Shown here piece by piece: positions 23,229-33,722 of a stretch of DNA of 34,991 nt. The notes beneath the pieces are model-generated. The model saw nothing but the letters and a program-made list of their open reading frames with translations. It had not been told where the DNA came from and did no database searches. A program made the translations under genes and the position numbers. Source of the DNA: an uncultured Prevotellaceae bacterium (lineage in GTDB: Bacteria; Bacteroidota; Bacteroidia; Bacteroidales; Bacteroidaceae); the NCBI GenBank assembly GCA_947165505.1, contig CAMVAT010000035.1, positions 1 to 34,991 of the forward strand, read 5' to 3'. Position 1 is the stretch's first letter; each line of letters opens with the position of its first letter.

Positions 23229-24206
23229 ATGGCAAAAATCAAAACGATAGGCGTCATGACCTCAGGAGGCGACGCACCCGGCATGAATGCGGCCATCAGA
23301 GCCGTTACCAGGGCTGGCATCAGCAACGGTTTTAATATCATGGGCATCTACCGCGGCTACGACGGACTCATCAACGACGAGATCAAGCCCTTCACCACCG
23401 AAAATGTGAGCGGCATCATCCTCAACGGCGGCACCATCCTCAAGACGGCCCGCAGCAAGGAGTTTATGACACCCGAAGGCAAGGAGAAAGCCTATCAGAA
23501 CATGGTGAAGCGGGGCATCGACGCACTCATCGTCATCGGCGGCAACGGGTCGCTCACCGGAGCCATGCACTTCGCACAGGAGTATGACGTGTGCTGCATC
23601 GGACTGCCCGGCACCATCGACAACGACCTCTACGGCACCGACTCCACCATCGGATACGACACCACCATGAACACCATCATGGAGTGTGTGGACCGCATCC
23701 GCGACACCGCACAGAGCCATGAGCGTATCTTCTTTGTCGAGGTCATGGGGCGCGACGCCGGATTCCTTGCCCAAAACAGCGCTATCGCCTGCGGCGCCGA
23801 GGCGGCCATCATACCCGAAGACTCAACCGATGTGGACCAGTTGGCGCGCTTCATGGAGCGTGGCATCCGCAAATCGAAGAAAAGCTGTATCGTCATCGTC
23901 TCGGAAAGTCCGAAATGCGGCGCCCTCTATTATGCCGAGCGTGTGAGAAAGGAATTCCCCAACTTCGACGTGCGCGTGTCTATCCTGGGCCACTTGCAGC
24001 GTGGCGGACGGCCTACGGCCCACGACCGCATCCTGGCCTCACGCACCGGCGTGGGCGCCATCGAGGCTATCCTGCAGGGACAGCGCAATGTGATGATCGG
24101 CGTGAGAAACAACGAGGTGGTCTATGTGCCCCTGAGCGAAGCCATCAGAAGCGATAAACCGTTTGACAAAAAACTCATCAAGGTGCTCGACGAACTGAGC
24201 ATCTGA
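23229..24206 (+). CDS. pfkA: 6-phosphofructokinase
   Basis: This 325-aa glycolytic enzyme phosphorylates fructose 6-phosphate to the 1,6-bisphosphate. The nucleotide motif [14 protein letters not shown] is at residues 13-26, the catalytic PGTIDND near 123-129, and MGRDAGFLA and [15 protein letters not shown] (substrate contacts) follow. The Gly residues in GGNGS and PGTIDND point to ATP rather than pyrophosphate as donor. The family's GGDGS reads GGNGS here, so the Asp that usually helps bind Mg-ATP is Asn. The length matches E. coli PfkA. No promoter of its own is evident, so it may be read from nhaD or from within the repeat spacer. Confidence 0.95.
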   Translation: MAKIKTIGVMTSGGDAPGMNAAIRAVTRAGISNGFNIMGIYRGYDGLINDEIKPFTTENVSGIILNGGTILKTARSKEFMTPEGKEKAYQNMVKRGIDALIVIGGNGSLTGAMHFAQEYDVCCIGLPGTIDNDLYGTDSTIGYDTTMNTIMECVDRIRDTAQSHERIFFVEVMGRDAGFLAQNSAIACGAEAAIIPEDSTDVDQLARFMERGIRKSKKSCIVIVSESPKCGALYYAERVRKEFPNFDVRVSILGHLQRGGRPTAHDRILASRTGVGAIEAILQGQRNVMIGVRNNEVVYVPLSEAIRSDKPFDKKLIKVLDELSI

Positions 24207-24282
24207 CAGTCCTCCCATGAGAGTGCCGGGCGGGGGAGAGAGCTGTCTCTCTCAAAAAAATACACAAAAAAGCAATGTTTTT

Positions 24283-24314
24283 TTTGCCCGTTTGCAAGAA
24301 TTTGCCTAATTTTG
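24283..24314 (+). promoter_or_regulatory. Promoter of the F-ATPase operon
   Basis: TTTG at 24283-24286 and TAATTTTG at 24307-24314 are 20 nt apart. The leader to the atpD ATG is about 65 nt. Confidence 0.8.
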
Positions 24315-24372
24315 CAGATTAGCAGAAAACAACCGCCTTTGTCAACTGGAAAAAACCAAAACTTAATAATAA

Positions 24373-25911
<1,539 letters not shown>

Positions 25912-25916
25912 CGCGT

Positions 25917-26165
25917 ATGCTCAGATTGAAAATCGTCTCACCAGAGAGTGTCGTGTTCGAAGGAGAGGTAAGCAGCGTGCTCGTGCCAGGGACGATGGGC
26001 AGTTTCCAGATCCTCAACGACCATGCTCCCATTATCTCTTCGCTCCAACCCGGACGGGTGGAGTATGAGGCCGCCGACGGCAGGCACGAGATGATGATTG
26101 GCGGAGGATTCGTGGAAGTGCAGAAAAACGTCGTCTCACTCTGTGTCGAAATCCAAGAGGCATGA
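25917..26165 (+). CDS. atpC: F-type ATP synthase subunit epsilon (short form)
   Basis: This 82-aa protein contains only the N-terminal beta-sandwich of epsilon (LKIVSPESVVFEGEVSSVLV, then GSFQILNDHAPIISSLQPG). The C-terminal two-helix inhibitory domain found in E. coli (139 aa) is absent. It links gamma to the c-ring. The start is the ATG at 25917; an in-frame TTG at 25908 lies within the atpD stop. Its TGA overlaps the next start in an ATGA junction. Short epsilon subunits are usual in this phylum. Confidence 0.93.
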   Translation: MLRLKIVSPESVVFEGEVSSVLVPGTMGSFQILNDHAPIISSLQPGRVEYEAADGRHEMMIGGGFVEVQKNVVSLCVEIQEA

Positions 26166-26590
26166 ACAGGAAAAACGGCGACGCCATCGCACAACAGGCG
26201 AAGAGATACTACAAGTATTCGCTCTGGCTGGTGGCGGCCATGACGCTCATCGCACTGCTCGCAGCCAATATCCTGTGGCAAGAAGCGCTCATCGTGCCGG
26301 TCGTGATCAGCGCGGTGTTCTCGCTCGTCGCCAGCATGGCCTACGGCGCGGCATGGAAGTCGGTGGCACGGTCGGCGCCCAAGATGCTCACCAAGTTCTA
26401 TCTCGCAGCACCGGCCCTGCGCATGATTGCAGCCGCCCTCGTGGTAGCCGTCTATTGCGTGGCGGTCAGGCAGCCGGAGAAGATACGGGTCTTCGCTATC
26501 GTGTTCTTCCTCTTCTATATCGTCATGCTCATCCTCGACAGCGTTTTTTTCGCACGTATTGAAAAGCTTAATAAAAATCACAAAGAATGA
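26162..26590 (+). CDS. Small four-helix membrane protein in the atp operon (AtpI-like position)
   Basis: This 142-aa protein has four hydrophobic segments (near residues 20-37, 42-60, 79-98, 107-128) and a Lys-rich C-terminus. It overlaps atpC by 4 nt and atpB by 4 nt, so translation is coupled. Position and topology suggest a counterpart of AtpI/subunit I, which helps assemble the c-ring or supplies Mg2+, but I recognise no clear AtpI motif. Homology is therefore an inference. Confidence 0.75.
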   Translation: MNRKNGDAIAQQAKRYYKYSLWLVAAMTLIALLAANILWQEALIVPVVISAVFSLVASMAYGAAWKSVARSAPKMLTKFYLAAPALRMIAAALVVAVYCVAVRQPEKIRVFAIVFFLFYIVMLILDSVFFARIEKLNKNHKE

Positions 26591-27723
26591 AATATTTCAG
26601 ACAACTTCTATGCTTGATGATGATGGTCTTCGCCTTCATCCCCGCCGCTGCCGAAGAGCACCAGGCGAAGGAGGGCGAGGGTAAGTCTATCGACTTGCAG
26701 GAGGTGTTGTGGGGACATATCAAGGACGCCTACTCGTGGCATATCACTGACATCGGTGGCGAGCCCGTGGTCATCAACCTGCCGGTCATCATCAAGACGA
26801 CCACAGGGTGGCATGTCTTCTGCAGTTCGAAATTCTCGCACCACGAGGATGCCGAAGGCAGACGATGGGCACTCGACGACAACGGACAGCCCGACAAGGA
26901 CCTGAACCTCTATATCTCGTCGGTCAAAGACGACAATAAGATATATGAGATGGTCAACGGCGAACCGCAGAAGGTGACGCTCGATTTCTCGATCACCAAG
27001 ACGGTGGTGGTGCTCTTCATCGACGCGATCCTTCTTTTGCTCTGCATCCTCATCCCTGCCAGATGGTGTAAGAAACACAAGGTGGACGACCCCGCTCCCA
27101 AGGGGTTCACCGGGCTGATGCACATGTTTGTCATGTATGTCTATGACGACGTCATCAAGCCCTCGCTGGGCAAGGAGGCCGACAAGTATGCTCCCTACCT
27201 GCTCACCTGTTTCTTCTTCATCTTCATCGCCAACATCATGGGCGTGGTGCCCTTCCCGCCGGGAGGTGGCAACCTCACGGGTAATATCACCTTCACGTTC
27301 CTCTTGGCGCTGTGCACGTTTATCATCACCAACGTCACCGGCACGAAGGCTTATTGGAAAGACATCTTCTGGCCGCACGTGCCCACATGGCTCAAGGTGC
27401 CGGTGCCCCTGATGCCCTTCATCGAGTTCTTCAGCATCTTCACCAAGCCGTTGGCCTTGATGATCCGACTCTTCGCCAATATGATGGCTGGCCATGCTAT
27501 CGCCATCTCGCTCACCTGCATCATCTTCATCATGTTTGCCATCAATGCCATCGCCGGCTCGGCCATGACGGTCGTCAGCGTGGGCATGAGCATCTTCATG
27601 ATGCTGCTCGAGGTGCTGGTGTGCTTCATCCAGGCACTCGTCTTCACCATGCTCAGCGCGGTATTCATCTCGCTGGCGCACGTGAAAGAGGAGCACGCCG
27701 AGGCAGAACCCGCCAAGGCGTAA
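26587..27723 (+). CDS. atpB: F-type ATP synthase subunit a
   Basis: This 378-aa Fo subunit forms the proton half-channels. It is longer than the E. coli protein (271 aa) because of an N-terminal signal-like segment (1-22) and about 110 extra, probably periplasmic, residues, a known trait of Bacteroidota. The essential Arg is R294 in LMIRLFANMMAGH. Five to six membrane helices follow from about residue 137. It starts inside the last codon of the preceding gene (ATGA junction). Confidence 0.96.
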   Translation: MKYFRQLLCLMMMVFAFIPAAAEEHQAKEGEGKSIDLQEVLWGHIKDAYSWHITDIGGEPVVINLPVIIKTTTGWHVFCSSKFSHHEDAEGRRWALDDNGQPDKDLNLYISSVKDDNKIYEMVNGEPQKVTLDFSITKTVVVLFIDAILLLLCILIPARWCKKHKVDDPAPKGFTGLMHMFVMYVYDDVIKPSLGKEADKYAPYLLTCFFFIFIANIMGVVPFPPGGGNLTGNITFTFLLALCTFIITNVTGTKAYWKDIFWPHVPTWLKVPVPLMPFIEFFSIFTKPLALMIRLFANMMAGHAIAISLTCIIFIMFAINAIAGSAMTVVSVGMSIFMMLLEVLVCFIQALVFTMLSAVFISLAHVKEEHAEAEPAKA

Positions 27724-27755
27724 TACCATTCGTTTAATCCTATAAAAATTTATAA

Positions 27756-28016
<261 letters not shown>

Positions 28017-28030
28017 TTTAATAGCAGCTT

Positions 28031-28540
28031 ATGTCGTTAATAACCCCTGATTTTGGTTTGCTGTTCTGGATGACAGTCGTCTTCCTGATCGTGCTCTTTA
28101 TCTTGTGGAAGTACGGATTCCCTGCCATCATCAAGATGGTCAACGGACGGAAGGCTTACATCGATGAGAGCCTCAGAAAGGCGCACGAGGCCAACGAACG
28201 TCTGGCCAACATCCAGAAAGAAGGTGAATCCATCCTGCAAGAGGCACGCGAACGACAGGCTCAAATACTTAAAGAGGCCCAACAGACGCGCGACGCCATT
28301 GTAGAAAAAGCACAGGAGAAGGCAAGGGGCGAAGGTGCTCGGCTGCTCAACGAGGCTAAAGCCGAAATAGAGAGCGAAAAGCAGAACGCTATCCGCGATA
28401 TCCGTGCGCAGGTGGCAGAACTGTCGGTTCTGATCGCCGAAAAAATCCTGAAGCAGAACCTTGATTCTGACAGGAAACAGATGGATATGATCGAACGGCT
28501 GCTTGATGAGGTGTCTGCTGAAAAAGGGAATAAACAGTAA
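28031..28540 (+). CDS. atpF: F-type ATP synthase subunit b
   Basis: This 169-aa stator stalk subunit has one N-terminal membrane helix (about residues 9-30) and then a long charged helix (about 35-160, with EAQQTRDAIVEKAQEKA) that dimerises and contacts delta at the top of F1. Only one b-type gene is present, so a b2 homodimer is expected. It starts 14 nt after atpE and ends 5 nt before atpH. Confidence 0.95.
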   Translation: MSLITPDFGLLFWMTVVFLIVLFILWKYGFPAIIKMVNGRKAYIDESLRKAHEANERLANIQKEGESILQEARERQAQILKEAQQTRDAIVEKAQEKARGEGARLLNEAKAEIESEKQNAIRDIRAQVAELSVLIAEKILKQNLDSDRKQMDMIERLLDEVSAEKGNKQ

Positions 28541-28545
28541 TAGCT

Positions 28546-29082
28546 ATGGATTTAGGTGTCATATCGGTTAGGTATGCGAGAGCGCTGCTCAAAAGCGCTG
28601 TCGAGATGAACAAGGAGCAACAGGTATATCAGGAGATGCAGACGCTGCTCAAGGCGTACATCGATGTGCCCCAGCTCAGGACGACCATCGACAACCCTAT
28701 GCTCGAAAAAGAGAAAAAAGCCGAACTGCTCCATACGGCGTGCGGAGGACAGGTGACACCGCTCACACAACGGTTCATCGCACTCGTACTCCAAGAGGGT
28801 AGGGAAAGCACACTACAATTCATGGCAGCATCGTATATCACCCTTTACAGAAAACAGAAGAACATCACTCGCGGCAAACTCATCACCGCCGCTGCCGTCT
28901 CTCCTGAGACTGAGGAGAAGATGAAGCGGATGGTGGAGAGCAGAACTCAAGGCACTGTGGAGTTTCAGACGGAGGTCAACCCTGACATCATCGGAGGATT
29001 TATCCTCGAGTATGACACATACAGGATGGATGCCAGCGTGCAGAGCAAACTGCGCGAAGTGCTCACACAGTTGAAAAAATAA
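28546..29082 (+). CDS. atpH: F-type ATP synthase subunit delta
   Basis: This 178-aa subunit (OSCP counterpart) joins the b-stalk to the top of F1. The N-terminal six-helix domain begins ISVRYARALLKSAVE. The C-terminal signature PDIIGGFILEYDTYRMDASV near residues 145-165 corresponds to the conserved GGxxxxxxxxxxDxS block. The start at 28546 follows the atpF stop by 5 nt. Confidence 0.95.
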   Translation: MDLGVISVRYARALLKSAVEMNKEQQVYQEMQTLLKAYIDVPQLRTTIDNPMLEKEKKAELLHTACGGQVTPLTQRFIALVLQEGRESTLQFMAASYITLYRKQKNITRGKLITAAAVSPETEEKMKRMVESRTQGTVEFQTEVNPDIIGGFILEYDTYRMDASVQSKLREVLTQLKK

Positions 29083-29135
29083 ACACATCAAGTTGTTACA
29101 GAGATGAGCGTGAAGGCTAAAGTACAATTCCTAAA

Positions 29136-29163
29136 CCTCAAAACTCAAATCTCAAAACTCAAA
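29136..29163. repeat. Heptamer array, four units, inside the atp operon
   Basis: CCTCAAA, ACTCAAA, TCTCAAA and ACTCAAA follow in phase and end 10 nt before the atpA ATG. The array is part of the atp transcript. Confidence 0.9.
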
Positions 29164-29173
29164 CGTTAAAAGA

Positions 29174-30760
29174 ATGTCAGACAAAATAAAACCAAGCGAA
29201 GTCTCTGAAGTGCTGTTGAAACAACTCAGAGGGCTCAACGACGCCGAGCGCTTCGACGAGGTGGGTACGGTGCTGCAAGTCAGCGATGGCGTGGCACGTA
29301 TCTACGGACTCAGAAACGCAGAGGCCAACGAGCTGCTCGAATTTGAAAACGGCACCATGGCTATCGTCATGAACCTCGAGGAAGACAACGTGGGATGTAT
29401 CTTGCTCGGCACCACCTCGGGTATCAAAGAGGGTATGGTGGTCAAGCGTACAAAGCGCATCGCCTCTATCAGGGTCAATGACAATATGCTCGGACGTGTC
29501 ATCAACCCGCTCGGACAGCCGATCGACGGCAAGGGTGACATCGACCTTTCGGATGCTTTCGAGATGCCTCTCGACAGAAAGGCGCCTGGCGTCATCTACC
29601 GGCAGCCCGTGAAGGAACCGCTGCAGACCGGACTGAAGGCTGTTGACTCGATGATTCCTATCGGACGCGGACAGCGTGAGCTGATCATCGGCGACCGACA
29701 GACAGGTAAGACGGCCATTGCCGTGGATACCATCATCAACCAGAAGAGCTTCTACGAGGCAGGAAAGCCTGTCTATTGTATCTACGTGGCCATCGGACAG
29801 AAGGCCTCTACCGTGGCGGCACTCGTGCAAAACCTCAAGGAGCACGGCGCCATGCCTTACACCATCGTGGTGTCGGCCACAGCCGCCGACCCCGCTGCCA
29901 TGCAGTATTATGCACCCTTCGCCGGTGCTGCCATCGGTGAATACTTCCGCGACAGAGGCGAGTCGGCGCTCGTGGTTTACGACGACCTCTCCAAGCAGGC
30001 CGTCGCCTACCGTGAGGTGTCGCTCATCCTCAGACGACCCTCAGGTCGTGAGGCTTACCCCGGCGACGTGTTCTACCTGCACAGCCGTCTGCTTGAGCGC
30101 GCGGCGCGTATCAACGACCAGCAAGAGGTGGCAGAGCAGATGAACGACCTGCCCGAATGCCTCAAAGGGAAGGTCAAGGGCGGAGGCTCGCTCACCGCAC
30201 TGCCTATCATCGAGACCCAGGCGGGCGACGTGTCGGCTTACATCCCCACCAATGTGATCTCTATCACCGATGGACAGATCTATCTGGAGACCGACCTCTT
30301 CAACCAAGGCTTCAGACCCGCCATCAATGTGGGTATCTCAGTGAGCCGCGTGGGCGGTTCGGCTCAGGTGAAGAGTATGAAGAAAGTGGCTGGTACGCTC
30401 AAGATCGACATGGCCCAGTACCGTGAGCTCGAGGCTTTCTCGAAGTTCTCAAGCGATATGGATGCCGTCACAGCCATGACGCTCGACCGCGGACGTAAAA
30501 ACAACCAGCTGCTGATACAGCCGCAATACAGTCCTATGAACGTGGGCGAGCAGATCGCCATCCTCTACTGCGGCACGCGCGGACTCATGCACGAGGTGCC
30601 GGTAGATAAGGTGAGAGACTGCCAGGATGCGTTCCTCGAGAAACTACGCACCAACCATCAGGATGTCATCGACTTCCTGGGTAGCGGAAAAATCGACGAC
30701 AACGCCACCAAGGTGGTCGAAGAGGTCATGGCCGATATCGCAGGACAATATAAACACTAA
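29174..30760 (+). CDS. atpA: F-type ATP synthase subunit alpha
   Basis: This 528-aa non-catalytic nucleotide-binding subunit of F1 has its P-loop GDRQTGKT at 173-180. The segment [17 protein letters not shown] and the Arg-finger motif [13 protein letters not shown], contributing to the neighbouring beta site, are also present. The C-terminal helical domain ends normally. A 91-nt spacer with a heptamer array separates it from atpH, the largest gap in the operon. The stop is followed 6 nt later by atpG. Confidence 0.98.
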   Translation: MSDKIKPSEVSEVLLKQLRGLNDAERFDEVGTVLQVSDGVARIYGLRNAEANELLEFENGTMAIVMNLEEDNVGCILLGTTSGIKEGMVVKRTKRIASIRVNDNMLGRVINPLGQPIDGKGDIDLSDAFEMPLDRKAPGVIYRQPVKEPLQTGLKAVDSMIPIGRGQRELIIGDRQTGKTAIAVDTIINQKSFYEAGKPVYCIYVAIGQKASTVAALVQNLKEHGAMPYTIVVSATAADPAAMQYYAPFAGAAIGEYFRDRGESALVVYDDLSKQAVAYREVSLILRRPSGREAYPGDVFYLHSRLLERAARINDQQEVAEQMNDLPECLKGKVKGGGSLTALPIIETQAGDVSAYIPTNVISITDGQIYLETDLFNQGFRPAINVGISVSRVGGSAQVKSMKKVAGTLKIDMAQYRELEAFSKFSSDMDAVTAMTLDRGRKNNQLLIQPQYSPMNVGEQIAILYCGTRGLMHEVPVDKVRDCQDAFLEKLRTNHQDVIDFLGSGKIDDNATKVVEEVMADIAGQYKH

Positions 30761-30766
30761 TTGCTT

Positions 30767-31735
30767 ATGCCGTCACTAAAAGAGATAAAAAACCGCATCG
30801 CGTCGGTCAACAGCACCAGAAAAATCACGTCGGCCATGAAAATGGTGGCTTCCTCCAAGTTGCACCATGCTCAAGTGGCCATCGAGAATATGCTGCCATA
30901 CGAGACGATGCTCGAACATATTCTCAAGGCGTTTCTCGCCGCCGAGGCGGAGTCGCAGACGGTGTACGACCAGGAGAGGCCCGTCAAGAAAGTCGCTCTC
31001 ATCGTATATGCGTCGAACAGCAGCCTTTGCGGAGGATTTAACTCCAACGTCCTGAAAATGATGCAACAGGCCATAGCCGACTACCAGCATCTCGGGATGG
31101 AGAATATCCTCATTTATCCGATTGGCAGAAAAGTGGCTGAGAAAGTGACGAAGTTAGGACTGAGGTCGGCTGGCGACTTCACAGATCTCGCTGACAAACC
31201 AAACGTCGCAAAGTGTATCGATATCGCGGTCGAAATAGGAAAGATGTTCAGAGAGGGTGAACTGGATAAGGTGGAGATGATTTACCACCACTTCAAGAGC
31301 GCAGGCTCGCAAGTGCTCACCAGAAAGACTTTCCTGCCTTTCGACCTCACTGAAGAACTGGAACGTGACCATGAGCGCGACCTCTCGTCAAACATCGCTA
31401 CGAGACAGGCGCAGGAGTATCTCAGAAAAAGAAAGAAACAGCAAGAGGAGAGGGAGCATGAGGAGGTAAAACCCCTCAACGATAATTTCATCGTCGAACC
31501 GGATATGGAATCCGTGTTGAATACCCTCATCCCCAAACTGCTGCATCTGATGCTCTACACGGCTCTGCTCGACAGCAATGCCTCTGAACACGCGGCCCGC
31601 ATGGTGGCCATGCAAACGGCTACAGACAACGCCGATGAGTTGCTCAGACAACTCAATCTGCAATACAACAAAAGCCGACAGCAAGCCATCACCAACGAAC
31701 TGCTCGACATCGTCGGAGGATCAGTCAATAACTAA
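30767..31735 (+). CDS. atpG: F-type ATP synthase subunit gamma
   Basis: This 322-aa central-shaft subunit has the N-terminal coiled-coil helix (LKEIKNRIASVNSTRKITSA), the Rossmann-like middle (SSLCGGFNSNV at 85-95) and the C-terminal helix NKSRQQAITNELLDIVGG. It is longer than E. coli gamma (287 aa). A highly charged insert at about 196-240, with RKRKKQQEEREHEE, probably accounts for the extra length. An in-frame TTG at 30761 also opens the frame, but the ATG at 30767 is preferred. It closes the operon and is followed directly by a terminator. Confidence 0.96.
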   Translation: MPSLKEIKNRIASVNSTRKITSAMKMVASSKLHHAQVAIENMLPYETMLEHILKAFLAAEAESQTVYDQERPVKKVALIVYASNSSLCGGFNSNVLKMMQQAIADYQHLGMENILIYPIGRKVAEKVTKLGLRSAGDFTDLADKPNVAKCIDIAVEIGKMFREGELDKVEMIYHHFKSAGSQVLTRKTFLPFDLTEELERDHERDLSSNIATRQAQEYLRKRKKQQEEREHEEVKPLNDNFIVEPDMESVLNTLIPKLLHLMLYTALLDSNASEHAARMVAMQTATDNADELLRQLNLQYNKSRQQAITNELLDIVGGSVNN

Positions 31736-31773
31736 AAGAAATCCCGCGCCACACTCGGCGCGGGATTTCTTTT
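31734..31773. terminator. Terminator of the F-ATPase operon
   Basis: A perfect 17-bp stem (31734-31750 with 31757-31773) with a 6-nt loop begins within the atpG stop codon and ends in TTTCTTTT. The A-rich left arm would also let it work on the other strand. Confidence 0.95.
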
Positions 31774-31774
31774 A

Positions 31775-31802
31775 GTTGAGGGTTGAGGGTCGAGGGTTGA
31801 GC
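31775..31802. repeat. Heptamer array, four units (GTTGAGG type)
   Basis: GTTGAGG, GTTGAGG, GTCGAGG and GTTGAGC follow in phase between the atp terminator and the 97-bp palindromic element. Confidence 0.88.
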
Positions 31803-31803
31803 G

Positions 31804-31900
31804 TTTGGAAGTAGGGACAGGGCGTGCCCTGTCCGCAAGTAGCCGCCATTTGATGTTCTCACTATGGACAGGGCACGCCCTGTCCCTACTTGCGCGGCGA
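31804..31900. repeat. 97-bp palindromic element, copy 1 (REP/BIME-like)
   Basis: The outer arms begin with GTAGGGACAGGGCGTGCCCT and are perfect inverted repeats over 26 bp, separated by about 39 nt. Each arm is itself a hairpin, GGACAGGGC with GCCCTGTCC, next to a GTAG tetranucleotide. A copy at 34524-34620 differs at only 4 of 97 positions. Confidence 0.92.
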
Positions 31901-31923
31901 TTCCCATTAGGTGACTAATCACT

Positions 31924-31991
31924 CCCCTCCCTGCAAGGGAGGGGTAGGTGGTGGGTTTTCTTGCAAGGGAGGGGCCGGGGGTGGGTTTTCT
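31924..31991. repeat. C/G-run palindrome and 30-bp tandem duplication
   Basis: CCCCTCCC and GGGAGGGG form an 8-bp stem (31924-31944). The following 30-bp unit, starting TGCAAGGGAGGGG and ending GTGGGTTTTCT, is repeated in tandem (31932-31961 and 31962-31991) with a few changes in the middle. Confidence 0.85.
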
Positions 31992-32069
31992 CTTCTATAT
32001 TTAATAATTATCAATTAAAAATACTATAAATGTTAAATATTTGCATTTGTGCCATAAAAAATTAACAAT

Positions 32070-32104
32070 TTTGTGTTAATGAATTAAGAATTGCATTATC
32101 TTTG
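32070..32104 (+). promoter_or_regulatory. Promoter of rprXY with the -7 box almost touching the start codon
   Basis: TTTG at 32070-32073 and TATCTTTG at 32097-32104 are 23 nt apart. The ATG follows 5 nt after the box, so the mRNA is probably leaderless. Confidence 0.7.
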
Positions 32105-32109
32105 CAGAT

Positions 32110-33669
32110 ATGAAAAAGAAAACCATTTGGACCATAGCCTTCATCATGGGCATGTCGTTTCTCGCGCTGTTGTTTTTGCAGCTGGAATATATCAAAGAGA
32201 TGGCGAGGATGAAAAAGGAGCAATTCGACGAATCCGTCAAAAGCTCCCTCTCGCAGGCGTCGCGTAACCTGGAGCTCAACGAGACCCTTCGCTATCTGGA
32301 AAAAGACATCAACGACCATAACAAAAAACGGAATAAGAAAGACTCTGTCATGATGGCTGTCAATGTGGATGACGCCAATTCGCAACAGGCACACCATTTC
32401 GCACAGACGTCTCGTTCGGGAGGCTATTCGTCGTTCGAGATGAAGACATCACAGCTCAACCCCTCGAGCGCATCGAAGGCCATCATCCTTTTCAGTGACA
32501 AGAACAGTCTGTCGCAGGCCAGTAAGTCGATGCAGGAGATCGTCAGAAACAGATATGTGTATCAAAAGGCGCTGCTCGACCAGATTGTGATGACCATCCT
32601 CTATTCCGCATCGGAAAAGCCACTCAAAGAGCGCGTCAACTTCAAACAGCTCGACCAGGACCTCAAGGCCGAACTGTATAGCAGGGGCATCAAACTGCCT
32701 TACCATTTCACCGTGGTCGCGCAAGACGGCAGAGAGGTGTATCGGTGCCCGGACTACGACGACAAGGGCGAGGATAACAGCTACGAGCAAGACCTGTTTC
32801 CCAACGACCCGGGCAATCAGGCGGGTGTCATACATATCCACTTCCCCGACATGAACAGCTATATCTACTCCAGTGTGAAGTTTATCATCCCCTCTATCGT
32901 CTTCCTCGTGGTGCTGCTCGTCACCTTCATCTTCACCATCTTTGTCATCTTCCGCCAGAAGAAACTCTCTGAAATCAAAAACGATTTCATCAACAATATG
33001 ACACACGAGCTGAAGACGCCCATCTCAAGCATCTCGCTCGCCGCGCAGATGCTCAACGACGACTCGCTCTCGAAAAGTCCGTCGATGCTCAAACATGTGT
33101 CGGGCGTCATCGCCGACGAGTCGAAACGGCTCCGCTTCCTCGTCGAGAAGGTACTGCAGATGTCGATGTTCGACAGGCAGAAGGCCGTGTTCAAGAGAAA
33201 AGAGCTCGACCTGAACGAGATGCTCGAGAACGCCGCGCACTCCTTCCAGCTCAGAGTGGAGCACACCGGGGGTAAGATTGATGTGGATATCGAGGCCGTC
33301 GATTCGGCCATCTTCGTAGATGAGGTGCATTTCACCAATATGATCTTCAATCTCATGGACAATGCCATTAAATACCGTAAGCCCGACAAGCCGCTCAATA
33401 TCATGCTCCACACATGGAACGAGAAAGACCGACTGTACTTCTCGATCGAGGATGACGGCATCGGCATCAAAAAAGACAATCTGAAAAAGATCTTTGACAA
33501 ATTCTACCGCGTGCATACCGGTAATGTGCACGACGTGAAAGGCTTCGGACTCGGACTCGCCTACGTCAAGAAGATCGTCGATCTGCACGAGGGTGAAATC
33601 AAGGTGGAGAGCGAATACGGTAAAGGCACCAAATTCATCGTCTCACTGCCTGCCATCATCGAAGAATAA
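32110..33669 (+). CDS. rprX: Sensor histidine kinase, RprX type
   Basis: This 519-aa inner-membrane sensor kinase has a first membrane helix (about 7-26), a periplasmic domain (about 27-255), a second helix (about 256-280), a HisKA domain and an ATPase domain. The phosphoacceptor is H299 in NNMTHELKTPISS. The N box is NLMDNAIKY, G1 is DDGIGI and G2 is GFGLGLAYVKKIV. Size, architecture and the paired regulator match RprX of Bacteroides, a two-component system linked to tetracycline response and envelope or metabolic control. The first helix starts at the ATG, so no later start fits well. The regulator gene follows after 53 nt. Confidence 0.88.
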   Translation: MKKKTIWTIAFIMGMSFLALLFLQLEYIKEMARMKKEQFDESVKSSLSQASRNLELNETLRYLEKDINDHNKKRNKKDSVMMAVNVDDANSQQAHHFAQTSRSGGYSSFEMKTSQLNPSSASKAIILFSDKNSLSQASKSMQEIVRNRYVYQKALLDQIVMTILYSASEKPLKERVNFKQLDQDLKAELYSRGIKLPYHFTVVAQDGREVYRCPDYDDKGEDNSYEQDLFPNDPGNQAGVIHIHFPDMNSYIYSSVKFIIPSIVFLVVLLVTFIFTIFVIFRQKKLSEIKNDFINNMTHELKTPISSISLAAQMLNDDSLSKSPSMLKHVSGVIADESKRLRFLVEKVLQMSMFDRQKAVFKRKELDLNEMLENAAHSFQLRVEHTGGKIDVDIEAVDSAIFVDEVHFTNMIFNLMDNAIKYRKPDKPLNIMLHTWNEKDRLYFSIEDDGIGIKKDNLKKIFDKFYRVHTGNVHDVKGFGLGLAYVKKIVDLHEGEIKVESEYGKGTKFIVSLPAIIEE

Positions 33670-33722
33670 CCAAGACAAACGAAATAATCATTCTATTCAA
33701 TCATTTTTAAATTTTCATCATC

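Larger units (their letters stand above)
31736..32109. other. Gene-free region between atpG and rprX
   Basis: I see no gene here. It contains, in order, most of the terminator, a heptamer array, the 97-bp palindrome, the C/G-run element, an A/T-rich stretch and the rprX promoter. Confidence 0.75.

Noticed and set aside
24236..24253. GAGAGAG/CTCTCTC hairpin as the pfkA terminator
   Set aside because: The stem is only 7 bp and is followed by A residues, not T. The T-run about 25 nt later is not adjacent.
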